Assembly (NCBI RefSeq): GCF_020379485.1
Contig: NC_063439.1
Coordinates: 13,399,683-13,463,682 of the forward strand
Direction: 5' to 3'
Origin: Brassica napus
Taxonomy: Eukaryota; Streptophyta; Magnoliopsida; Brassicales; Brassicaceae
Length of the DNA: 64,000 nt
Position 1 is the first letter of the stretch; the number at the start of each line of letters is the position of its first letter. The notes under the pieces were generated by a model, which was not told the origin of the DNA, did no database searches, and was given only the letters and a program-made list of their open reading frames with translations. Position numbers and translations under genes: made by a program. Shown here in pieces: positions 44,663 through 58,035 of this stretch.

Positions 44663-46375
44663 AATCTCATCCATTGATTTATTGGCATCCTACGGTTCAG
44701 AGGGTGATCCGCGTGATGATAGTGGATTGGTCTATAACTTACTTTTTTATTTAATAGTTATTAGATAGATATTTTCCTCTTAATTTTATCTTTTGTTGTT
44801 CCATTTTTCACTATTTTGGTGACTTTTGGTTTATAATTTTTTAAAATTGATGATAAAATATTAATATTTTAAAGTTAATACTTTAAAGTTAATTTTGAAA
44901 ATATGTTAATTAATAATGTAATTGTTGACTATTAGTTGATATAGTTGTGCTTAAGTTTAAAATATATGGTTTGAAGTTTTTAAAATAGAATTGTGGTTAA
45001 GTTAAAATTTAGGATAAATATTTGAAAATGAATTAAGAAATATATAATTTTTATAAAGTATAGGTTTTAGTCTAGTATTAATAAAGATTAGATCCATGAC
45101 TTTGTATGTAGTATTTAAAATTTAATATCAGATATGTAATTTATGGATTAGATCCATGGCTTTGTTATTGATGTTTGGGATGTATGAAAGGTTTAAAGTT
45201 TAGATATATAAAATAAAAAGTTAAGATTTAAAATTTTAAAATAAACTTTTGTAAGTAATGGTTAGTATAAGATTAGGATCTTTGAAATTTAAGAATTAAT
45301 ATAGAAATATTAGATTAGATTAGTGACTTTGCATGTTGGATTTATGTTTGAGGTTTAGGGTATTAGATTTAGAGTATAGATTTAGATTTAGTGTTTGAGG
45401 TTTATAATTTAAATATGAGATTATATATTTAAAATGATATTATGAAAATATTAAAATTTTAAAATTTATGTTTAGGGGTTAAGGTTTAAACTCAAATTAA
45501 TCATATACCCAACAATAACTAAAAATCTTATAATTTTTTTTTCATTATTTAATTTCAAGTCTTAAATTTAATCTAAGAGTATAATTATCATTTTTATCCT
45601 TTGATTTAATCAAACATATAAATTAAAATACAAAACTTTTTTATCCAATTGAAATATAAATTAAAATACACTCAGACTTTAATTTTACACTGAGACATAA
45701 TAATTACAAACTCTAAATATCATTATGAACCATATAAATTCTCTTGTTTTTTCACCGTGTCAACAAGAAAATCAAACATGAACTTTTTTCTAATCTGTTA
45801 AAGCCTTTGAATCACAACAAACTTCTCTGTCTTCTTACTGCACTTCATCATGAGAGATAGTGCTAGATAGGAAAAGGATCTCCAACATCATAAAGTGGAC
45901 GAGCCAACCGCATCGCACCCATTTAGCACCAAGATCATACAATAACTACCTTTACGTTGTAATCTGGTTGCAGGAACCATGACCAAAAATGTTTGGGGAT
46001 AAAACCAATGAGCCTAACCGTTCCAAACCAGGCAGCAACAGCAACACAAACCGCTACTCCACTCTTTATCTCTACTACTCCTTCAAGAGTTTCTTGATCA
46101 ACAATCAGCAGGTCTAGTTTCTACGGCAACCGCAGCTCCACTGCAAGCGCCAGCAGAAATACAAGGAGGAGCAGTAGTTGAGACCACAGAGTGGTGGTCG
46201 GAGCTCGAGATCGAGCAAAGGGGAAACGCATAGATGAGACTCGAGAAGGACAGAGACGACGACGAGAGATAAGATTTTTTATTTTTTTCGTATCAGTTGT
46301 GTTTTTTTTTTGAACCTTATGTAATTAAATAGATGGTTGATTATTTTCTGATGTGGATACTTAATTAGTGATGTA
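44663..46375. other. AT-rich intergenic region
   Basis: It is mostly A/T with repeated ttaaaatttaa-type motifs. A higher-GC part at about 45850-46280 has a minus-strand open stretch with WFGTVRLIGFIPKHFWSWF, possibly a captured gene or TE fragment, but I do not recognise it. Confidence 0.4.
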
Positions 46376-46380
46376 GATTT

Positions 46381-46639
46381 TGTTGGAGGAAGCTTGAAGT
46401 AACTTGAGATGGAAGCTACCTAATCCTAAAGAGTTACCAAAATTATAAGGATTAGGAAATATAGATTTATGTTAAACCTAATGAGTTTAGGAAGTTATGA
46501 GTTATATATAAGAAGATGCTAATGTGTAGCATAACTTATGAGTTTTTGAGATTGTGAGATTGAGAGCTTGAAGTTTTGAGTAGTTTTCTCAAGAGATTAA
46601 TAAGAGTGATTCTTATTTGTGAGTTCTTTAAGTTCTATA
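46381..46639 (+). repeat. 5' LTR of copia element
   Basis: It starts TGTTGGAGGAAGC and ends AGTTCTATA, so the end is TA rather than CA. TATATATAAG lies at about 46502-46511. I count eight substitutions against the 3' LTR (about 3 percent). Confidence 0.9.
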
Positions 46640-46653
46640 TTTGGTATCAGAGC
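46640..46653 (+). other. Primer binding site (tRNA-iMet type)
   Basis: TGGTATCAGAGC follows the LTR with a two-base gap. It is complementary to the 3' end of plant initiator tRNA-Met. Confidence 0.9.
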
Positions 46654-46674
46654 ATCTAGGATTCGATCTTCACG

Positions 46675-47637
46675 ATGGGAGATTTAGTTACAGTTTCATC
46701 GAAATAGAAAGAGGGTGGATCTCTGTCCATTCATTGTCCCATGCTCAACAATACGAATTACACTGTCTGGACAATACGGATGAAGGTTCTGCTTAAGGTT
46801 AACAATGTATGAGAAGTGATTGAAGCTGAAACTGACGACGATGAGAAGAATAATAAGGCAATAGCTCTGCTCTTCCAATCCATACCAGAGACACTTATAT
46901 TACAGGTAGGGGAATTGGACACAGCAAAGAAAGTTTGGGACGCTATAAAATCAAGGCACATGGGTGCAGATAGGGTTCGAGAAGCTCGGCTTCAGACCCT
47001 CATGTCCGAGTTCGACAGATTGAAGATGAAATACAGTGATAAAATAGATGATTTTGTTGGAAAGCTCTCAGAAATCTCGTCAAAGTCAACTGCTCTCGGA
47101 GAAACCATTGATGAAACCAAGCTGGTTAAGAAGTTTCTATCGAGTCTTCCTCGTAAGAAATATATTCACATTGTGGCCTCGCTGGAACAAGTTCTTGATT
47201 TGAAAACTACTAGTTTTGAAGATATCATTGGGCGTTTAAAAACGTATGAAGAACGTGTGGCTGAAGAAGAAGAAGATGCGGAAGACACCCAAAAGCTCAT
47301 GTATGCAAACTCGGAGTCTCACTCCACCCACTCAAACCGCGAGAACAATGGATACTATAGAGGTAGAGGGCGTGGAGGAAGATATTATAATAGAGGCAGG
47401 GGAAGAGGCCGCTACAATGATCGTTACTATGGCAACGTCGATCTATCAAAGATTACATGTTATCGCTGTGATAAGAACAGACATTACGCAGCCTCGTGTC
47501 CCGATCGCTTACTAAAGTTGCAGGAGGCAACAGAGGTAAAGGAGAATGACACACAGGAAGCAGAGGAACTGATGATGAATGAGGTCGTGTTCTTGAACGA
47601 AAAAAATGTGAAGCCAGCGGAACTGCAGACAAAGTGA
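46675..47637 (+). pseudogene. Copia gag, with two nonsense codons
   Basis: The likely start ATG is at 46675 (MGDLVTVSSK). In-frame stops are TAG 46705-46707 and TGA 46810-46812; the rest is open to 47637. It contains the UBN2-type gag core (KKVWDAIKSRHMGADRVREA), an Arg/Gly/Tyr-rich stretch (YYRGRGRGGRYYNRGRGRGR) and a zinc knuckle CYRCDKNRHYAASC (47458-47499; C-x2-C-x4-H-x4-C). It would package element RNA into particles. The frame ends TGA just before the protease, which continues in the next frame, so one base has been lost or gained near 47630. Confidence 0.9.
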
Positions 47638-48530
47638 AGATAACGTTTGGTATCTCGACAATGGCGCGATTAATCACATGACTGGTGATCGGAGATACTT
47701 TAAGTCGATCAATGAAGCAATAACAGGAAAAGTACGTTTTGGTGATGATTCTCGCATCGATATAAAGGGAAAGGGACCAATCATATTTTGTCCTAAAGAC
47801 GGAGTAAAGAAGATTTTAGCAGACGTCTACTATATACCGGATCTAAAGAGCAATATTATCAGCCTTGGACAAGCCACAGAAGCAGGATGTGACATTAGAA
47901 TGAAGGATGATTATCTAACACTACGAGATAAAGAAGGCAAGCTGATAACTAGAGCAAAGAGATCAAGGAATCGGTTATATAAAGTCACTATCGACTTTGC
48001 TGATACACTATGTCTGCAAGCATCTACAACACTACGAAACTCAGCTAAATGGCATGCACGCCTTGGACACATAGTAAAAGAGTCCATGAGTCGAATGATC
48101 AAGAAAGACATGGTAGATGGGATTCCTAACTTAACGGTCGAGAAAGATACTTGTTCCTCATGTATACTTGGAAAGCAAGCAAGGCTCTCATTCCCGCAAG
48201 CAACTACGTTTCGTGTGGAACAAGTACTCGATCTAATACATGGCGATCTCTGCGGTCCCATTACGCCACATACACCGTCAGGAAAGAGATATATATTTGT
48301 TCTTATCGATGATCATTCTCGATATATGTGGTTGATTCTTCTTAGAGAAAGGGGGAAGCATTCGAAAAATTTAAGAGATTCAAAGCCATTGTTGAGCAAG
48401 AGACTAGAACGACTATAAAGACCTTCAGAACAGACCGTGGTGGAGATTTTGTCTCCACTGAGTTCGGATCATTCTGCGAGACATCAGGTATTATCCAACA
48501 CTTAACGGCTCCTTATTCTCCTCAGCAAAA
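47638..48530 (+). pseudogene. Copia protease and integrase N-terminal half
   Basis: It begins in a shifted frame with WYLDNGAINHMTG, the protease active-site region (DNGA in place of DTGA or DSGA, a variant seen in plant copia elements). Next is the integrase HHCC zinc-binding motif (HARLGH ... CSSC) and the catalytic core start DLIHGDLCGP. A one-base loss at about 48345-48352 (AGAGAAAGGGGGAAGC) shifts the frame, so this reading ends at 48418. The second Asp of the integrase triad (TDRGGDF, about 48430) is in the following frame. Confidence 0.85.
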
Positions 48531-50248
48531 CGGCGTGGTTGAGACGCGTAACAGAACATTATTGGGAATGACGAGAAGCATACTAAAAGCCATGGAATGT
48601 CCTAACTACCTATGGGGAGAGGGCGTGCGACATGCCACTTATCTTATCAATCGAGTGGCAACTCGTGTGCTTGAATCTATGACACCTTATGAAGCTTTGA
48701 AGCAAAAGAAACCGAACGTGGGACACATTCGCGTTTTTGGTTGCATTGGTTACGCCAAAGTTGACACTCCACACCTAAAGAAACTCGATGATCGATCTCA
48801 GAGCCTTGTGCACCTCGGGACTGAACCGGGATCAAAAGCATATAGGTTGTATGACCCCACGACTCGCAAGATAATCGTAAGTAGGGATGTTATTTTTGAT
48901 GAGAACAAGATGTGGAACTGGAAAAGAAGTGTCGAGTGTAATAAAGAGACTTTCACTATCACTCTTGGGGAATTTGGAAACAAAGGAATCAATAGAGACA
49001 ATGAAGCCGCAGAGAAGATGAGTGAAGAAGACGATACTGCAGTCATCTCAGTAGACCAGAGTACAGAGGTACTAAACCCCGAGGAGAAAGATGATGAAGA
49101 AAGTACCATTGACAGTGAGTTTACATTAAGAAGGTCCACAAGAGAGAAAAGGACACCTGCTTACCTAGATGACTATATCTTGCTTGCTGAACTTGATGGA
49201 GAACGACTTCTCTTGAGCGTAAATGATGAACCATGGGACTATAATGAAACAAAGGATAAGAAAGTTTGGTGTGATACTTGTGAAGATGAGATAGCTTCAA
49301 TCGTCAAGAATAAGACTTGGGAGTTAGTCGACCTTCCTCTTGGAGCTAAAGCCATCGGTTTGAAATGGATCTTTAAAGTGAAAAGAAACTCAGATGGGAG
49401 TATAAATAAATACAAAGCGAGGTTAGTAGCAAAGGGCTACATCCAAAGACATGGTATTGATTTTGATGAGGTGTTTGCACCAGTAGCCCGCATTGAGACT
49501 GTGAGGTTTCTTATCGCTCTTGCTGCTTCGAAAGGCTGGGTGATCCATCACTTAGATGTCAAGACTGCGTTCCTACATGGCGATTTAAAGGAAGAAGTAT
49601 ATGTCAGTCAGCCAGAAGGATTAATAGTTGAAGGAAAAGAAAACAAAGTTTACAAATTGAAGAAGGCACTTTATGGTTTACGACAAGCTCCAAGAGCTTG
49701 GAATGAAAAACTTAATACAGTTCTTGGCAGTTTGGGTTTTGTTAAATGCTATAAGGAACCTGCACTTTACCGAAAGCAAGAGAGAGAGCACGTTCTTCTG
49801 GTTGCAGTATATGTGGACGACTTATTGATCACAGGAACAAGCATCGATCATATACTTGCTTTCAAGAAAGGGATGGCTGATAATATTGAGATGAGTGATC
49901 TGGGAAAACTCACTTATTACCTTGGAATTGAAGTGGTTCAACATCAAAAAGGGATCACACTGAGACAAGAGAGATATGCTATGAAGATATTGAGTGAAAC
50001 AGGGATGAAAGATTGCAATGCCACTCATATTCCAATGGAACCTGCACTAAAGCTTTCAAAGGCGCTCGAGGAAAAGGGTGTTGATGAAACAGAATATCGC
50101 AGGCACATAGGTTGTCTTAGATATCTGTTACATACTCGTCCTGATCTTGCTTTCAGTGTAGGAGTGCTGAGCAGATATATGCAATCTCCGAAACAGTCTC
50201 ATGAAGTAGCTCTAAAGGCCATCCTGCGATATTTACAGGGAACATAGT
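48419..50248 (+). pseudogene. Copia integrase end and reverse transcriptase
   Basis: Opening in the frame after the 48350 shift, it holds the last integrase catalytic residue (Glu in [13 protein letters not shown], about 48540), the GKKW-type C-terminal region, an acidic linker (about 48970-49130) and the reverse transcriptase. RT landmarks are [55 protein letters not shown] and YVDDLLITG (49810 on). A TAG at 50246-50248 replaces a codon between RYLQGT and SYGLSF and cuts off RNase H. All RT motifs seem otherwise intact. Confidence 0.9.
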
Positions 50249-50805
50249 CGTATGGTTTGAGTTTTGGAAGGTCTGATGAAACAATAATTGAAGGGTACAG
50301 TGATAGCAGTCACAATGTGGATGAGGATGATGGAAGAAGCACAACAGGACATGTCTTCTATTATGCTGATTGTCCTGTAACTTGGAGCTCGTATAAACAA
50401 GAAACGGTTGCGCTATCGTCGTGTGAAGCTGAGTTCATGGCTGCAACTGAGGCAGCAAAACAAGCAATTTGGTTACAAGAACTGCTAGGAGAGATAACAG
50501 GAGAAGAGAGTAACAAAGTCTCTATCAAGATCGATAACAAGTCAGCCATAGCCTTGTCAAAGAATCCTGTCTTCCATGGCCGTAACAAACATATTCATCG
50601 TCGCTATCACTTTATACGTGAATGCGTTGATAATGAGTTGATTGACGTCCATCACGTGCCTGGGATCGAGCAAAGAGCTGATATCTTGACGAAAGCATTG
50701 GCAAGGATCAAGTTCAATAAAATGAGGGATCTCATAGGAGTTCAAGATGTGTTGAAAGAAGATTTCAAGCTTAAGGGGGAGAATGCTGGAGTAAGCTTGA
50801 AGTAA
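50249..50805 (+). pseudogene. Copia RNase H domain
   Basis: In the same frame as the reverse transcriptase after the TAG, this segment has YSDSSHNVDEDDGRSTTGHV, SSCEAEFMAATEAAKQAIWL and KIDNKSAIALSKNPVFHGR, the acidic residues and surroundings of copia RNase H. It continues into HVPGIEQRADILTKAL. It ends with TAA at 50803-50805, 22 bp inside the 3' LTR. Confidence 0.9.
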
Positions 50806-51042
50806 CTTGAGATGGAAGCTACCTAATCCTAAAGAGTTATGAAAATTATAAGGATTAGGAAATATAGATTTATGTTAAACCTAATGAGTTTAGGAAGTTA
50901 TGAGTTATATATAAGGAGATGCTAATGTGTAGCATAACTTATGAGTTTTTGAGATTGTGAGATTGAGAGCTTGAGGTTTTGAGTAGTTTCCTCAAGAGAT
51001 TAGTAAGAGTGATTCTTATTTGTGAGTTCTTTAAGTTCTATA
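50784..51042 (+). repeat. 3' LTR of copia element
   Basis: It starts TGCTGGAGTAAGC after the purine tract and ends AGTTCTATA, the same length as the 5' LTR. Confidence 0.9.
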
Positions 51043-51047
51043 GATTT

Positions 51048-51422
51048 AATATTTAAGAAAAAAATCAGTTAAAAAAATTAACCAAAGGCCCTTATTGTCA
51101 TTTACTAGGGGTATCAAAACACTCTAGTAATTTTTAAAAGATGTATAACACTCTAGTAATAAACCAACTTTTCTTATACATTCTAGTAATTTTCTCATTT
51201 ATTTATCCACACAAAATAGAATAGGAAAAAAATGGTTCCATGAAAAAAAGAATAAGAAAACAATTAAAAAACAATCTGATTGGTCAACACAAATTGGCCA
51301 ATCATGTTTAAGTGTGAGGATCAATCCTTATTAAATAACAGCCGTTGATAAATGTGAATCCAGTGGACAAAAATGCACAAAGATGATATACTTTTCTCTT
51401 TCTTACAATGTTCTCGGAAAAA
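51048..51422. other. AT-rich spacer
   Basis: It contains short repeats of cactctagtaat and no ORF of note. Confidence 0.5.
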
Positions 51423-52086
51423 TGGCATATTTCAACTTGAACTTTGCCCGTCGTGCCTATTCTTTTCCGAACTTTGTAGTAGTGCATATTTCATACTGAA
51501 CTAAGCAAAAATTAAAATATACTACATGAACTTTAATGCATCATGCATTTTCATTCCCAAACTTTTAGTAGTGGATATTCTCTACCGAACTAAACAAAAA
51601 TTCAAAAATACTACATGAACTCTTAAAATCGTGCTTCTGTATATAATGACCGTCAAATGTGTTAGTCATCCATTTAATTTATCAAAACAACGTCATTTTG
51701 GATAACATCTATAAACCAAAATAACTTTCTTGTATAAAACATTAACTTATATATATATATATATATATTTAATTTAATCAAATAAATGTTATAAATTTTT
51801 TATTGTTTTAGTTTTATCAAATAAATCTATAAACACTTTTGTTTTTAAATTTGCCTTAAAAATTATTATTTTATAAGTTTAAAATTTTATTTATTAATTC
51901 AAATATTTACTTTATGCTTCTCCACCAGTGTGAGAGTTTGAATCTCCCAAAAAAATAAATTTGAACTTTAGAGAATTTATCCAAGATAACGCATTTTGAT
52001 AAATTAATGGATGACTAACACCTTTGACGGTCAATATATATAACCATGATTTTGAGAGTTTATGTAGTATTTTTAATTTTGCAAAA

Positions 52087-53668
52087 TGTGGGAACCGAAA
52101 TTCGCACTGTCGATTTTCGTTTAAATAAGGAAACTAGGAAAACCCTTATTTCCCAGAGGTCCCGGATCTCTGCGAGAGCCAACGACAAGTGACCGAATAT
52201 ATGCGGAAATCATGAAAAGATAACAAACGAGTTTAGAGAAAACATTAGATCTTATTTCGAGTCCGCGTAAGAGCGTTGCAATCATTACAAGAGATCATAA
52301 GAGCTTTGGCCGCAAAGGCTGTCAGCGAGTTACTTAGTTCTAGCTTCCTAAAATCTCAAACCTAGTTGAGTCGCAGCTCGACAACAAAAGACGAAAAAGA
52401 TACATAAAAGGTTTTTGATTGATTTCGGACTGAACCTTGTTAAAGGCTGCCTACGTACCTCTTTCGAGGATCAAGCCGAACGTAGTTCAATTGATAGAGC
52501 TGGACAAGAGACCGAACTGCCTGGGCGAGTTCGTCTAGTAATTGAGTGTCAGTCATAGAAACCGAACTTGTCGAGAATAAAGCCTAAAGTTTCTAAGTGC
52601 AGAGAATTCCGAGTCTAAAAAGTTTTTTCCATGCCTCTTGCCTAGGACTCCTTATATACTAGCTCCAAGGTCGGTTTACGCTTTTACTCTTCTGCCCTTA
52701 AGCCGTCATAGCATAAAATGGAGATATTCCATTTTTTCTGATCTTCGTATTTATCCTCAAAATTTTGTATTTATGCGCGGAAACTTGACATTTATCCTTC
52801 CTTACGCGCCAAGCGTAAACCGTCATACGGTTTATGGGCTTTTGGTTAAGAAATCGTAAGTTGGACCTCGAGTCGTGTCTTAGGTCCCTTTGGGCCGTCT
52901 TCCGACTCGAAACGTTTATTACGACTTCTTTCGATAAAGAACGAACTTTCCGCGGTTTTTACCGCAAAGTTTGATTGATGTCTTAGAATGGTCGGAAGAC
53001 ATGAACTGAGTTCGCTACGGTCTTCGGGAGATAGCATCGTAGGATAGACGAGAATGCATGAATTGGTGTCGTATCGACGTTTCGGAAGAGTTCGGTCGCT
53101 AAGTAACGACCGAACAGAACGCACGCTCGGTCGCTACGTAGCGACCGAGCTTGGCTCGAGCTCGGTCGCTACGTAGCGACCGAGCTTGGCTCGAGCTCGG
53201 TCGCTACGTAGCGACCGAGCTTGGCTCGAGCTTGGTCGCTACGTAGCGACCGAGCAGGACGGACGCTACATAGCGACCGAGCAGGATGGACGCTACGTAG
53301 CGACCGAGCAGGACGGACGCTCGGTCGCTACGTAGCGACCGAGCTTGCTCGAGCTCGGTCGCTAAGTAGCGACCGAGCGTTACGTAGCGACCGAGCTGCG
53401 TGCATGCTTGGTCGCCGCGTATCGATCGAGCTTGGCTTGTCTGTGGTCTGATTGCCGTACTCGAGCTTGTCCGCGGCCGAATTGGATACATGTCTGTTTC
53501 TTTCGGACAATCGGTATTTAGTGGTTCGATTGAGATTTGAACAAGATTTTACCGCAAGGCTCTTTGTAAAGATATCTTTACGAAGATTACTTTTTCGTAA
53601 AAACGTTCATGCTGATTTTTACGGATTTTCAGGCATTGATTCCGTCGTGACCGATTTTGACCCCAACA
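52087..53668 (-). repeat. 3' LTR of copy 2
   Basis: This 1582-bp LTR carries a TATA box at 52651-52658 (minus) and a palindromic array at 53090-53396, about 306 bp. Confidence 0.9.
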
Positions 53669-56639
53669 GTTAGCCCCCCAGCTCGTTAGAACCATGGGCT
53701 TCTAGCGTGAGGTTCTAGCGAGTGGCTTGGCAAGTTAGGCAAGTTAGGTGAGTTAGGCGGAATTAATAGTTGAAAAGGTTTGTGGTAAGTGATCTTCTCG
53801 CTCTCCTAAAAGTAGAAAACGCGATAAGATTGGGGCTGCGCCTTATGACGGCTGCCTACGTACCCTTGTTGAAGGGATCAAGCCTTTCGTAGTTCGTCTT
53901 GAAGTTAAGGTTCTTATGACTAGTTTTCCAGTGGGACCTTTATGGTCTAGTTTTTATGTAGCGGTTATAAGGCGTATCGCTGCCGATGGTATTTTGTATG
54001 GGTGTAGAGGAAAGACTACGAGTTGTCATCTCGTAATCTAACTCTATGTGAACTGCTATATCCGTAATCTGTTTCGAGAGTTTTCCGCAGTGTGTAAACT
54101 TGCGGAATTTCTGAAGATTCTCGAAAATTGGCAAAGAGACAAATTTGGGATCTCGTATCAGGGTGTTTGATATTATGCCTAGAGATGTTAGAGACCAGTG
54201 CGCAGGGTTTAGGGCAAGACCTAGGTTTACTCCTGGTTTTAGAGGGTTCGATGACTAATTCGACTTACGTATCCCGTTTCAGTTTCATCCTGATTCCATA
54301 CTGATTTAAAGTCCGCGATAGGTTCTCGGCTTATACGACTTGTATGGTTGGAATCGAGCATCTCTCCGGAGATCGGAAGTGCTGGACCAAAATTTCGGAT
54401 TTCTTTTATAGCGCTATTATCCTTGGGTCGGATGTACGAGAGTCATCTCTACGAGATGGCTAAGTCTGTTTAGGACGTTGAGAGTTTGTTGTGATCAGCA
54501 ACAAACTTAATGGTAAAAAATACCGTTTCGAGTCTTCGCGAAGGATATGTTTTGAGAAGATGTTAGTGCGTATGACTGTCCTGTCTTCCAAGAAAATGTT
54601 TTTATCGAGGAAGGAAATTTCGTCGAAGAACGAATCTACAGGCGTCTGCGACGTCTCGCGATGCTGAAGATTCTTTCGTATGCCGTGTTTCGGGCTTGAA
54701 ATGTTCGCGGGCTTGATGATGTTCTGCGATGTTGCAAGGGTTTAGTCTTAGCCTGCGTTTGAGAAACGTTTTTGTTTGACTATGGATGTTCGTAGCAAAA
54801 ATTGTTGTTCCTGTTTGGATGCTAATAATTTTATTTGCGATCGAGGAATTATGACTGAGGTGTCGTGTAAATTTGTCCATGGGAACAAGCGTTTTCCTTC
54901 ATGATGCTTTGTGAAGAGTTGGCCTTCCAAGATGTATTTCCTGCATTTTTTAGGATGTTTCGTATAGCTCTAGAAGCTTTGTTACGAATTTTTCCTTACA
55001 TGCCGCGTATTATGGTTAAAACGTTGCGGGCTTAAAGTGAATTGTGGAGCGTATTGAACTTGGTCAATTTTCGAAAAGTTTAGATTTTCCGTTAACCGTT
55101 TGGTTGTTAGGACCTAGTTTCGTTACGAAGAATTTATCATATGATTTCCGACTGTGGGCTATACGATAATTCATCATATCATATAACCGATTTTACGAAG
55201 GTCGTAAATCAGTGATATGTATACATATGTCAAAGTAGCATTGTTTCTGCGGGTTTTACGAGAAACGTTTCCGCCGTGATTTTGATCTTAGGTGAAAGTT
55301 GCTTGGAGTTACTCATGGAGTGTTACCGAAGTTTATTTCAATACGATCTAGTCGCAGAACGTTTTTCATAGGTTTTTCGATAGGATTCTCATGACACATT
55401 CGTTTCTTGAACGAATTGGTCAACCAGAGTTGGATCTAGCTAACCATCGGGAGGAAAGTGCTCCTTTTAGTGTGCACGATGCTACATCTATTCTCGAGTT
55501 TTCTTTGTCGCAAATGTTTTCGATGCTTTTCCGTGACTTATTTGGTACAACGGAAACTGAAAGAAATGCTTTGGTGATTGAAGATTTCTCGTAAATTTTT
55601 TTAAAACGAAACTGGCTTTTTGAAGCCGGAAAAGGCTTCAATACTTTGGCTAATCGTCGAGTTTCAGTTTGATATTGGTACAAGTTTTCTGTACGCATGA
55701 TTGTGACAAGAAATGATGTATGGTTTTTGAGATTATGTTCATGATCGTCTGGATATGTTGCTAGCGTTTAGACGAATATTAAGATTGTCGTTTGCCTATT
55801 CTTGACGATTTGCAGAAGTTTTTGAAGCTTGGGAGTATACGAGTATAGTATACGTACCTACTCCCCCTTTTTTTTTTACGAAAGAAAACGGTTGAACCGA
55901 TACTTTGAAGGGTTGTGTACGTTTCCTCTTTTGATGTTTGGAATGATCGATAATTCGGGACGATTTATAGACGACGCTTGGACTGTGATTTGGTTGTTTC
56001 CACGTTGACGACTTGGGATATGTCGGTTCCGAGAAAATTGCCAGAAACGAATCGGTTTTAAGACGACGTTCATGTCTCTAACTTTTTCTCTCTTTAGGAA
56101 GCGATCTTGATATGCGTGGCGATCATTTCTCGACTTTCGGAGAGTTTAGATCAGTTTGCAAGATCTGGATGAACAATTATGGAACAATATATCGAGACAG
56201 GAAAAATCGCTTTAAAACTTAGTTCGCTAGACTATCCGCCTAGGTTTTACGTTCCCTAAAGTTCTATAGCAGCCTCAAAGTAATTTCCTACAAAAATTCC
56301 AAGTCTGATTTCAAAAAATTTCAAGTCGGAATTACCTTAGTTCTCTCGAAGATGCAGTTTTGTCTCTTCTCAGTTTTGCTTGCTCAAAATTCTTTCCTCT
56401 TCTCGTGTATGTTCGCCATTTCCGATATTGGTGTTTATCTTTTGAAACTTGACATTTATCTTCCGAACTTGACTGTTATCTTCTCCTTAGATAAGATGTC
56501 GATTTTTGTAAAAAGGTTCAACGTAATCGTATAGTTAAGGCGGCTAAGATGTTAAGTTAACCGTTGCCGTTTTATACGATTAATCTGAATTCATGCGAGA
56601 AAACAAGTCTTTGCGGTTTTTTTATCGTAAAGTTTCAAT

Positions 56640-57600
56640 GGTAACTCAGATAGAAACAAGAGACGTTTCGATCGAGAATTGAAGGAGAATACAAAGCTGG
56701 AGGTAAGGGCGAGTAGGAGCAAGCGGAGGAGTTTAGACGAGTCTTATTTGTTTTTGTCGTAAAATCTCGACGGAAACTCCGATTGAGACGAAACGAAAAG
56801 TGTTTCGATCGGGGTTCAAAAGAGAACACATAGGAGGAGCTTTTTGAAGCCTGAAATATCGCAATGTAGCGAGCTGGGGGTCTGACAGGTCGCTACGTAG
56901 CGAGTGGAAGCAAGCCAGGAAGAGTTCTACTTGTTTTCGTCGTAAAATCTCAATGGAAACTCCGATTGAGACGAAACGAAAAGCATTTCGATGAGAATTC
57001 AAAAGAGAACCCAAAGGAGGACCTTTCTGAGGCCTTACAGGTCACTACGTAGCAACTGACGGCCTGACAGGTCGCTACGTAGCGAGTGGAAGCAGGCCAA
57101 GAAGAATCCTACTTGTTTTCGTCGTAAAATCTCAATGGAAACTCCGATTGAGATGAAACGAAAAGCGTTTCAATGAGGATTCAAAAGAGAACCCAAAGGA
57201 GTACCTTTCTGAGGCCTTACAGGTCGCTATGTAGCGACTGACGGCCTGACAGGTCGCTACGTAGCGAGTGGAAGCAAGCCAGGAAGAGTCCTACTTGTTT
57301 TCGTCGTAAAATCTCAACGGAAACTCCGATTGAGACGAAACGAAAAGCGTGGCGATGAGGATTCACAAGAGAACCCAAAAGAGGACCTTTCTGAGGCCTT
57401 ACAGGTCTCTACGTAGCGACTGACGGCCTGACAGGTCGCAACGTAGCGAGTGGAAGCAAGCCAAGAGAGTCCTACTTGTTTTCATCGTAAAATCTCAACG
57501 GAAACTCCGATTGAGACGAAACGAAAAGCGTGGCGATGAGGATTCACCAGAGAACCCAAAGGAGGACCTTTCTGAGGCCTTACCGGTCGCTACATAGCGA
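56640..57600. repeat. 181-bp tandem repeats in copy 2
   Basis: The anchor GTCGTAAAATCTC recurs at about 56757, 56939, 57121, 57302 and 57482 (one as atcgtaaaatctc). The monomer is that of copy 1. Confidence 0.9.
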
Positions 57601-57609
57601 GTGGAGAGT

Positions 57610-58035
57610 TGGCTTGAGCTCGGTCGCTACGTAGCGATCGAGCAGTGTGCGTGTTCAGTCGCTACGTTGCGACCGAGCGGTGTGCGTGCTCGGTCGCTAC
57701 GTAGCGATCGAGCAGTGTGCGTGCTCGGTCGCTACGTAGCGACCGAGCGGTGTGCGTGCTCGGTCGCTACGTAGCGACCGAGCGGTGTGTGTGCTCGGTT
57801 GCTACGTAGCGATCGAGCGGTGTGCGTGCTCGGTCGCTACGTAGCGACCGAGCGGTGTGCGTGCTCGGTTGCTACGTAGCGACCGAGCAGCGTGTGCGTG
57901 CTCGGTCGCTACGTAGCGACCGAGCAGTGTGCGTGCTCGGTCGCTACGTAGCGACCGAGCAGTGTGCGTGCTCGGTCGCTACGTAGCGACCGAGCAACCT
58001 GTGCGTGCTCAGTCGCTACGTAGCGATCGAGCTAG
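57610..58035. repeat. 35-bp palindromic array in copy 2
   Basis: About twelve units combine the TACGTA-centred palindrome with cagtgtgcgtg spacers. Several have one-base changes in one arm (tagcgatcgag, ggttgctac). Confidence 0.9.

Larger units (their letters stand above)
46381..51042 (+). mobile_element. Ty1/copia element with two LTRs
   Basis: Equal-length LTRs (46381-46639 and 50784-51042, 259 bp each) are flanked by the duplication GATTT (46376-46380, 51043-51047). The PBS TGGTATCAGAGC at about 46642-46653 is the classic initiator-methionine tRNA site. The polypurine tract aaggggga lies just before 50784. The interior carries all copia domains in the order gag, protease, integrase, reverse transcriptase, RNase H, but with nonsense and frameshift lesions. 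Confidence 0.95.

Noticed and set aside
47246..47515. 89-residue overlapping ORF inside copia gag
   Set aside because: It is a frame shadow of the Arg/Gly-rich gag region.
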